From positions 1,803-21,312 of the forward strand of contig LT642360.1 of NCBI GenBank assembly GCA_900128585.1: a stretch of 19,510 bases of DNA. The letters are read 5' to 3'. The notes below the pieces were generated by a model. The model worked only from the letters and a program-made list of their open reading frames with translations, searched no databases and was not told where the DNA came from. The position numbers and the translations under genes were made by a program. The stretch's first letter is position 1, and each line of letters begins with the position of its first letter. Below are positions 1-6,528 of this stretch, one piece after another. Origin of the DNA: Stramenopiles sp. TOSAG23-3 (Eukaryota > Sar).

Positions 1-239
1 AAAAAATAAAATAATAATAAAACAGTTGTGATTAGACCTCCTCCACTGTTGTTTTTTAATGAAGTAAAGAAATTGTCGAGTATGTTTTTGTTGTAGATAC
101 AAAAAATAGCAACGACAAAAAATTTGAACGGTAGGTTGCTCATCATAGATTCATTACGTATTTGATCTTTACTGTTTCACCGAAAGTGTTTTGCTTCAAC
201 TCCTCCCTTTGCTACAAGCACTTCCTACTGGAGACTAAT

Positions 240-1115
240 ATGGACATGGTAGACATGGTCAAAAGCTGGCCACCGACGTTGGTTCAATACGACCCTGTGC
301 GAGGGCCTGAGCTGGACTACCACGCGGTTGGTACTTTGTTTCTCGTTTGCATGGTCTTTTGGACGTTGACCTATCGCGTTTGCAAGGGGGTTTTTATGAC
401 GCAAGACTTTTCAGGGTACTCGCCGGGGAATCAGCAAAAACTAAAGGTCCTTGGGCCGGGATACATTTACAGCACTATCAACGCCGGCATATGCTTGTAT
501 TACGGTTTCGCCGTGTTCACCGGATACCTGGCCGAGGAAAAGTTGTGCCAAACTGCGAACGTGGGCTGCTCATCCAGTGACATTGTCAATTCAAGCTTTA
601 TCGGGGGGGTATTTCTTATGACCTACCTAACACACGACGTCTTTGTGTGCTGGTTTTACCCTGTAGAGCTGGGCCAGAACGGGTGGGACGTTTTCATCCA
701 CCACTTCGTGTTTATCTTCTGCACTATCGCCGGCACAAGGGCCATGGCCATGCCATTTGCGTACAGCTGGTTGAGCCTGTGTGAGATATCAACCATTCCT
801 TTGAATATTCGTTGGATGACCATTGTCTACGAAAAGGGTGACAGCGCCCTGTACCACATCATGTCGTACGCTTTTGTCCTCTGCTTCTTCGCGTTCCGTG
901 TGACACTCTACACTTTTGGATTGTGGGACATTGTGACGCAAATGGACTCTATCGTAGCTTCCTTCAACACTTTCGACACGGTTCGAAGATGGTGTAGCTT
1001 TTTTGTCCTGTTCCTAGTGACCGCTGGTTGGTTACTGCAGTTGTATTGGTTTTTCTTCGGAATCCTGCCCATGCTGTTTAGAAAAGGAAAGAAAAAAAGC
1101 GAAAAGTCGGACTAA
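240..1115 (+). CDS. TLC-domain (TRAM/LAG1/CLN8-like) multipass membrane protein
   Basis: The product is 291 residues from the ATG at 240. The open frame extends upstream to 162 but has no earlier ATG, so 240 is the first plausible start. About six or seven hydrophobic segments are visible (residues numbered from the upstream frame opening): about 56-78, 100-122, 145-166, 176-192, 232-255 and 278-306. The TLC signature is seen as His180-His181 in a membrane segment and a later Glu-Ile-Ser-Thr-x-Pro-x-Asn-x-Arg stretch at 208-217, typical of the TMEM56/TLCD branch. TLC proteins include ceramide synthases and lipid-sensing or lipid-handling ER and plasma-membrane proteins. No ceramide-synthase homeobox region is present and the length fits the TLCD type, so a lipid-related role is inferred but the substrate is unknown. 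The C-terminus is a Lys-rich cytosolic-looking tail without a canonical KKxx signal. The fold call is fairly secure, the function is not. Confidence 0.8.
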   Translation: MDMVDMVKSWPPTLVQYDPVRGPELDYHAVGTLFLVCMVFWTLTYRVCKGVFMTQDFSGYSPGNQQKLKVLGPGYIYSTINAGICLYYGFAVFTGYLAEEKLCQTANVGCSSSDIVNSSFIGGVFLMTYLTHDVFVCWFYPVELGQNGWDVFIHHFVFIFCTIAGTRAMAMPFAYSWLSLCEISTIPLNIRWMTIVYEKGDSALYHIMSYAFVLCFFAFRVTLYTFGLWDIVTQMDSIVASFNTFDTVRRWCSFFVLFLVTAGWLLQLYWFFFGILPMLFRKGKKKSEKSD

Positions 1116-1391
1116 CTCGTGAGCCTTAACTTGCCCGCGATGCTCCCAATTCATTTTTTAAAACAAATTTTTTGATGAATTTTCTTCTCGCCAAATGGAA
1201 CGTTTGAGTGAGTGAGTAATCGTAAAAGCAAAATACATCTCTCTCTCATACCTCTAAATTTAGAATTTTTAAGCATTGCCGGAAAGAGTTAAAGTTAATA
1301 ATACGTTTAAATCAATTTCCGTATTCTTTAAAAAGCATTTTTTTTAATTTACAAGATGTATGTTACATGTTATAACTTACGAGGAAGATAA

Positions 1392-1883
1392 ATTTTAATA
1401 TTATTGTTATTGAAAGACCCGAATACGAAGAAAGTAGAAAATTACTACGGTCTAAAAAACAATGTGTTTGTATTGCAGGAGTACAAAACATCGCGCAGGT
1501 ACTTCCAGATGCGATTTCCTCTCACTCGAACAGCATTGAAATCCGTCTTTGGTTCTTTTGGTACTCTGAGGAATATCATTCAGAATAGTGTAAAAGTATA
1601 CCCCAGACAGTACTTAATTGTAAACCCGAACAATGGAAAACCGTACGCTACGCTATCCTCCACCATTAGCACCGTCTTCAGCAAGCCTCAATTGTTAGAA
1701 GCAAACAATGGCAACCCAATCAGCGCCAATATACTTCGGCATAGTTATGTGACGTACATGTGGAAAAAGAAGAAAATCAATGATGCACAAAAGAAAGATT
1801 TGGCTCGACTCATGCTCCACCAAGTCGGCACTGCCGAGAGCTCCTACTTACAGAAGCTCGACGACTTCGTGGAAAGCGATTAA
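1392..1883 (+). pseudogene. Tyrosine recombinase, C-terminal catalytic fragment (5'-truncated)
   Basis: The frame opens after a TAA at 1389-1391 and has no ATG before residue 36 (counting from the TTG at 1404), so the N-terminal part, including the first catalytic Arg, is missing. The visible part matches the catalytic half of tyrosine recombinases. A beta-hairpin Lys lies in a Tyr-Lys-Thr-Ser motif (residues 27-30). Leu-Arg-His-Ser-Tyr-Val-Thr (111-117) supplies the second Arg. Leu-Met-Leu-His (136-139) is followed by Thr-Ala-Glu-Ser-Ser-Tyr, with Tyr148 as the expected nucleophile. The usual His of the HxxR box is Asn here, a substitution I believe occurs in integrases of eukaryotic viral and transposon relatives. 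Such enzymes integrate Polinton-like viruses, virophages, Cryptons and DIRS elements. The capsid-like fragment immediately downstream favours a Polinton-like or virophage source. It is probably not functional as it stands. Confidence 0.72.
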
Positions 1884-2280
1884 TACTATTTTTTATTGTA
1901 ATTTACCTCCCGAAGACGTACCCTTATTATTAAAAGGTGGTACTGGCGAGACGTACTTAAAAGCTATCGTACAATTAAGTGGTAAGTGTTGTGTACAACC
2001 CGGCGAGGCGGCAGGTGCTCACAGTTTAATACAAGAAATTCAAATCTTTGATAATTCTTATCAATTGCTCGATCAGCTCGAAAATTACAATGCGTGGACA
2101 GCTACTAAATTCCACTATGACCAGACCAGGGGTCTGAACAACATGCGCGCTTTAATGGAAGGAAAATCCAAAGTTCAAGGCAACTTTTTAACCTCACTCT
2201 ACTGGGAAGGCAACGCCGCGGCCGACTATTGGCCACTCCATTGGAGAACACAGCACGCGTTGCATTTACCCACGCGGTAA
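1884..2280 (+). pseudogene. Major capsid protein-like fragment (Polinton-like virus/virophage type)
   Basis: This frame is open from inside the recombinase fragment, but the credible part begins at about 1884, directly after the recombinase stop and in another frame. It has no ATG of its own at that point. The first 100 or so residues read like the N-terminal part of double-jelly-roll capsid proteins of Polinton-like viruses. There is a beta-strand-like run (Thr-Tyr-Leu-Lys-Ala-Ile-Val), then a motif Ala-His-Ser-Leu-Ile-Gln-Glu-Ile-Gln-Ile, then an acidic stretch ending Leu-Glu-Asn-Tyr-Asn. These are the usual 'slI..i.I......leeieeYN' landmarks of the family. After about 2200 the similarity fades, and the +2 frame continues plausibly to about 2335, suggesting a frameshift. 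A full capsid protein is around 500-700 residues, so this is a small relic. I recognise it by pattern only; a profile search would decide. Confidence 0.5.
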
Positions 2281-2491
2281 CCGGGAACACACAAGAGTGG
2301 AACGCTACTTCAGGATCAGTTTATTATATTATTAACCACCAATTTTGTTTATAGTATCGCTTACCCACATCTTATAAATTATTATTTATTGGTATACATA
2401 AAAGGTGTCTTTTTGTTTATTAAATATTTTTTTTTAGAGCGAGCCTGATTTTGGTGCGTATTTTAGTGTTGTTCCCCTGGTAATAAAAATT

Positions 2492-2507
2492 AAAAGACGT
2501 GTCTTTT
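2492..2507. repeat. Palindrome AAAAGACGTGTCTTTT (copy 1)
   Basis: This 16-bp inverted repeat has 7-bp arms around a central GT. It follows repeat-core copy 1 directly, and the identical sequence follows copy 3 at 2764-2779. Copies 2 and 4 lack it. It may be a protein-binding or hairpin site belonging to the array. Confidence 0.75.
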
Positions 2508-2763
2508 GTTTGTTTGTTAACATTTTTTTTTCTTCTTTTTGTTTATTAGTCTATACGTCTATTTTTAGAGCGAGCCTGATTTTGGTGCGTATTTTAGTGT
2601 TGTTCCCCTGGTAATAAAAATTGCGATTTGTTTAATTGTTAACATTTATTTTTTGTTAAAATATATTTTCTTCTTTTTTTGTTTATTTTATTTATTTTTT
2701 TTTAGAGCGAGCCTGATTTTGGTGCGTATTTTAGCGTTGTTCCCCTGGTAATAATTGCGATTT

Positions 2764-2779
2764 AAAAGACGTGTCTTTT
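2764..2779. repeat. Palindrome AAAAGACGTGTCTTTT (copy 2)
   Basis: This is identical to the palindrome at 2492-2507. It directly follows repeat-core copy 3 and overlaps the start of the right arm of the 17-bp inverted repeat. Confidence 0.75.
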
Positions 2780-3123
2780 TATGTATACCAATATAATCTC
2801 TTCTTTTTGTTTATTTGTTAACATTTATTTTCTTCTTTTTTTGTTTATTTATTTTATTTTTTTTTGAGCGAGCCTTATTTTGGTGTGTATTTTAGTGTTA
2901 TTCCCCTGTTAATAAAAATTGCGATTTTTCAACACGTATTATTGGAATTATATATTATTTTTATATTGGTATACACAAACGTCTTGTACCGTACATTACG
3001 ACAACGACAATTCGCTTATCTCTGCCTTACAAGTACAACATCTTGATTTTTATGAAATTTCTATGATCGCTTTAAGTCTTTACAAAATTATCTCCCTACA
3101 AGATTAACCCCGATAGAAAAATA

Positions 3124-5919
3124 ATGAAGGTATATACTACGTTGATTTCACTCCTTGCGGTGCTCCTTGTATGTAATGCATTGGAATCTACTGACCCAAT
3201 TGTGGTAGGCCAAACCTTTCTAGCGGGATCTACTGATCCCACATCAGGAAGCACAGGATGGGCACTGGCGAGCCATGGGATTGCAGAAAAACTCTTCACA
3301 GTCGACAAAGAGGGTGAGATCATTGGCCAAATAGCAAAATCAGTCCACAAAGTGAGCAACACCACCTGGGATGTCACGCTAAAGTCTGGATACAAATTCT
3401 CCGATGGTACTGTCGTCAATGCCAAGCATGTGGCCGACTGTCTACTGGAATTGAACAAGAAAAATCCTTCTGCGCAGTCATCATTGGATGTTATGACAAC
3501 CACGTCACGCGGAGAACTTGTGGTCCGGATCGAATCCTCACGCGTGACCCACGTAATGGATGCCGTGCTCGCAGAGTGGGTCTTCGTGGTGTACCTGAAG
3601 AAGGGCAATGGTTTTGTCTTTACTGGACCATACGTTGTCGATAAGTTTGTTGCCGGTAGTCATATTGACTTGGTGCCAAACGAGTTTTATAACCAAGCTA
3701 GTAGGCGGTCCAAGCTTACTGTCAAGAAGGTTTCTGGTGGAGACGCACTTGCCGCTGCTCTGGAAAACAACGAAGTGGACGTTGCATTCCACCTGCCTGT
3801 TGACAAACTTGCCGGCCTCCGTGCGAAGGACAATCTTCACATCAAATCTTTTGAGGTGGGATATCACTACATGGCATTTCATAATATCCGCAACGATCAC
3901 ATGGCGGATTTGCGCGTGCGACAGGCTATTGATTTTGCAATCGACCGCGTTGCATTATCAGCGGCTCTGGATGGCGGGAGGGGAACACGCAGTCTCTTCC
4001 CGGACTACACACCCTACTTCTCCGACACCTCAAGCCCTGTTGCAAATTTGAGCGGGGCAGCAGCACTGCCTGTTTACGACGGACATTCCAACAAGACGGA
4101 CGACGTCAAGAGGATTGTCTTTGCGCGAAACATGAATCACTGGGATGGCGTTCCCGATGGCTCCGTCACTTTCATGCACCTTGTTCGCCACGGTAGCGCC
4201 GAAGAGGTAAAGTCTGCCCTTCTCAACAATACTCTTGATATTGTCGTGGGCGATGGTGTCATGCACCCGGCGGATATCGAAGAGTTCAGGACACAGCGAA
4301 GTCCAAACTTTCACGTGTATCTGACTGAGCCACTCCAAAATCGTATCGTCATCTTCAACACAGCAAAAGCCCCGACAAATGATATAAAGACCCGCAAAAG
4401 CATTATCCATGCGGTGGACAAGGCGTCGATTATCGAGAAAGAGCTTGGTATCCTTGCAAAGCCCGTGAACAATCTATTTCCACAGAAAGCTCCTTACTGC
4501 GACGTGGAACTGACACCGCAATGGGACTACGACATGGAAAAGGCACGCCTGCTCAACTGTGAGAACCAGCGCGAGGTTACATACACATCCTGCGGTGTCC
4601 AGCATACGCTGACCAAAACTCCATCACGAGTGGTGACAATGAATCAAGGTGTCACTGAGTTCATGCTTGCGATGGGTCTCGCCGACAAAATGATTGGCAC
4701 GGCTTACCTCGACGATACCATTTGGCCAAAATATGCGGATGCGTATAGCGGCATACCCGTCCTTTCATCAAGCTATCCAGACGAAGCCACATTGATGAGC
4801 GCGACACCGGACTTTATTCTCGGCTCGTATGCGAGCGCATTTCGTGAGAAGACGTGCACAGATAAGTGCCGTGGAATTTTCAGTAGTGCCACAATTGGAC
4901 CATGCAATGGTCTAGGATCTGACCGTTTTGAATCAGGCTCAAATGCGACCACGAAGTACAGCACCTGTCGTCCTCAGCTGCACGATGCGGGGGTTGGAAC
5001 TTGGCTCGAACCAGTGTCATGCGAAGATGGCACACTAAGGCCCCAGGGCGGAGCAACGGAGGAGACAGTATACGCGGCCATTCGCCAAATTGGAGAGATA
5101 TTTGATACGCAGCACGTGGCCGAGCAACTCGTCACTGAAATCAGGAACGACTTTGCCGTCGCAGAGCAAGCGGTGGGAAACCTTGAAGCCGAGCTGAAGA
5201 CTGTCTGGTTGGACTGCGTTGACTGCTGCAAGAGCGAAAATGGAGAAAGGACGGGCCTCTTTGTCGGAGCAGGCACCGGAGCGCCGAATCTAATCATGCA
5301 AGAGGCCGGTCTGAAAAATGTATTTGCAGGCATCAACGGTAGTTGGACATGTGTGACTGCAGGCGCCATTTTGGCTGCCAAGCCCGATGTGATGGTGATC
5401 GTGGATGCTTCATGGGACACAGCGATGTCAAAAATTGACTTCTTGCACAACCACAATGAATTTTGCAACGCAAAATTTGTGAAGGGAGCTGATTACATAA
5501 GCATCCCATTTAGTGCATCCACTCTAGGTCCTCGCAACGGAGCAGCTGCGCTTGATATGGCACTGGCTGCCATACACTTGACCACTGGCAGCACAACCGT
5601 TGATTTCAGATCTGGAGTAAAATTCATGAGCCCGGAAGCGCTTGAAAAGCGAACCGCTGGACTCAGATGCCCATTTGACTCAAAATCCAGCACAACTCAA
5701 GCACAGACTGATGCGATAAGCTCTGCTACCGGTATACCCGCCTTGGGCAGTGCCCTCATATGCATCTTTGCAATTCTTTTTGTTATCACCGCCACGTTCT
5801 TGTACGTCATGATTCGTCGCGAGAGACAGGGCAATCCCATGTTTACGTCTTTGTTAAACGCAGAAGTCGACCCGGGCGTGGAATTTACTGCTAGGAAGGA
5901 GGTGAATGTTGTAGTTTAA
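3124..5919 (+). CDS. Membrane-anchored dual solute-binding protein (family-5 SBP fused to BtuF/FecB-like domain)
   Basis: The product is 931 residues from an ATG followed by a clear signal peptide (residues 1-20). Residues about 25-475 resemble the family-5 solute-binding proteins (peptide/nickel type). Landmarks are Lys-Phe-Ser-Asp-Gly-Thr (91-96), Thr-Gly-Pro-Tyr (167-170) and Val-Arg-Gln-Ala-Ile-Asp-Phe-Ala-Ile-Asp-Arg (265-275). The part from about 170 to 300 seems repeated at about 325-460, where the Arg-x-Ala-Ile box reappears as residues 424-433. Residues about 490-825 resemble the BtuF/FecB/siderophore-binding fold: Thr-Pro-Ser-Arg-Val-Val (499-504), Ala-Met-Gly-Leu-Ala-Asp (516-521) and Ala-Thr-Pro-Asp-Phe-Ile-Leu (560-566). 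This domain carries a Cys-rich insertion at about 574-616. One transmembrane helix (about 874-897) is followed by Arg-Arg and a short cytosolic tail, so both binding regions should face outside or a lumen. Several Asn-x-Ser/Thr sites fit a secretory protein. In bacteria such domains deliver ligand to ABC importers; here a surface receptor for metal chelate, cobalamin or peptide is inferred. The ligand is unknown. Confidence 0.8.
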   Translation: MKVYTTLISLLAVLLVCNALESTDPIVVGQTFLAGSTDPTSGSTGWALASHGIAEKLFTVDKEGEIIGQIAKSVHKVSNTTWDVTLKSGYKFSDGTVVNAKHVADCLLELNKKNPSAQSSLDVMTTTSRGELVVRIESSRVTHVMDAVLAEWVFVVYLKKGNGFVFTGPYVVDKFVAGSHIDLVPNEFYNQASRRSKLTVKKVSGGDALAAALENNEVDVAFHLPVDKLAGLRAKDNLHIKSFEVGYHYMAFHNIRNDHMADLRVRQAIDFAIDRVALSAALDGGRGTRSLFPDYTPYFSDTSSPVANLSGAAALPVYDGHSNKTDDVKRIVFARNMNHWDGVPDGSVTFMHLVRHGSAEEVKSALLNNTLDIVVGDGVMHPADIEEFRTQRSPNFHVYLTEPLQNRIVIFNTAKAPTNDIKTRKSIIHAVDKASIIEKELGILAKPVNNLFPQKAPYCDVELTPQWDYDMEKARLLNCENQREVTYTSCGVQHTLTKTPSRVVTMNQGVTEFMLAMGLADKMIGTAYLDDTIWPKYADAYSGIPVLSSSYPDEATLMSATPDFILGSYASAFREKTCTDKCRGIFSSATIGPCNGLGSDRFESGSNATTKYSTCRPQLHDAGVGTWLEPVSCEDGTLRPQGGATEETVYAAIRQIGEIFDTQHVAEQLVTEIRNDFAVAEQAVGNLEAELKTVWLDCVDCCKSENGERTGLFVGAGTGAPNLIMQEAGLKNVFAGINGSWTCVTAGAILAAKPDVMVIVDASWDTAMSKIDFLHNHNEFCNAKFVKGADYISIPFSASTLGPRNGAAALDMALAAIHLTTGSTTVDFRSGVKFMSPEALEKRTAGLRCPFDSKSSTTQAQTDAISSATGIPALGSALICIFAILFVITATFLYVMIRRERQGNPMFTSLLNAEVDPGVEFTARKEVNVVV

Positions 5920-6528
5920 GAGTTTTACTGTGTTCTTTCTGCACAAACCTCATCCATTAGCCTCCTCATTGTGCGATAAATGAAATTGTAGGAAGTTCGA
6001 AACGATCAATGAAAGTCGCGTCGGTTCAACTGAATTAATTGTGGCGAGCAAACCTCAGATTATATAATTATATTATACTCTATCGATATATCGTAGTATC
6101 AAAAAATACTTAATATTATAAATGTATAATATTAAGTACTGTACTATTATTATATATAAATAATAATATTATAATATCCCACCAAAAAATACTTATAAAT
6201 AAAAATATAACAGACGACTATAGTAGTAGACGAATGAATATAAAATAAGCCAAATATTTATTACCTCCTCCTGGGAAGACGACATGCTGTGGCAGCATAT
6301 TATAATATTAGTCCTCGTATTTAAAAGAAAGTGTGTGGAGAGTATACTTATTTATTTGTGTGGTTTTTGAATCTAAAATATAATTATACATATACAATAT
6401 GAGATAATACATGTTTGTGGAGATTGCATTATTCTAATGTAAGAATTAAACCTGGTTGTTGCTATTTGCTCCTTGTTTTCCTTCTGTCTTTTGAACGGAA
6501 AAATTCGTGCACCTTGAAGAATTGTACA
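5920..6528. other. AT-rich spacer between binding-protein and permease genes
   Basis: No credible gene is seen. The spacer is dominated by A/T tracts, contains the strong hairpin at 6107-6138 and repeats AAAAAATACTTA-like motifs near 6101 and 6186. A short hairpin ATGCTG-TGG-CAGCAT lies near 6283-6297. The open frame of the permease extends back to 6415, but without an ATG. Promoter and 3'-end signals must lie here; none can be named confidently. Confidence 0.6.
6107..6138. repeat. Perfect 14-bp hairpin in AT-rich spacer
   Basis: TACTTAATATTATA at 6107-6120 pairs perfectly with TATAATATTAAGTA at 6125-6138 across a 4-nt loop (AATG). Such A/T palindromes arise easily in very AT-rich DNA, but 14 perfect pairs including G-C pairs is notable. 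It could be a 3'-UTR or replication-related cruciform, or a remnant of a short inverted-repeat element. Confidence 0.7.

Larger units (their letters stand above)
2387..2793. repeat. Perfect 17-bp inverted repeat flanking three repeat units
   Basis: TATTGGTATACATAAAA at 2387-2403 is exactly the reverse complement of 2777-2793. The interval between the arms holds the first three copies of the direct-repeat array. A third, shorter copy of the same motif, TATTGGTATACA, lies in direct orientation at 2964-2975. Next to the left arm is GGTGTCTTTTT, and next to the right arm is the palindrome AAAAGACGTGTCTTTT. The arms could be termini of a small non-autonomous element or part of the surrounding viral relic. 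No clear target-site duplication was seen. Confidence 0.7.
2436..2927 (+). repeat. Four-copy direct-repeat array with 42-bp exon-like cassettes
   Basis: Four diverged copies of a core of about 56-63 bp lie at 2436-2491, 2567-2629, 2704-2763 and 2866-2927. The start-to-start spacing is 131, 137 and 162 bp. The spacers are also related, sharing TTGTTAACATTTATTTT-like and CTTCTTTTTGTTTATT-like blocks. In copies 1-3 the core follows a long T tract ending in TAG. After the AG come 42 bp open in one frame (Ser-Glu-Pro-Asp-Phe-Gly-Ala-Tyr-Phe-Ser-Val-Val-Pro-Leu), then GTAATAA. The layout resembles 3' splice site, exon, 5' splice site. Copy 4 has lost the AG and has GTTAATA instead, with several amino-acid changes. 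Whether the cassettes are spliced is unknown; they may instead be non-coding minisatellite DNA. Confidence 0.85.

Noticed and set aside
2864-3107. Two overlapping plus-strand open frames after the repeat array, one ending in an Ile/Leu-rich stretch
   Set aside because: They start only through TTG in the repeats, have no recognisable motif and lie in AT-rich DNA. They could be a viral gene fragment, but nothing supports it.
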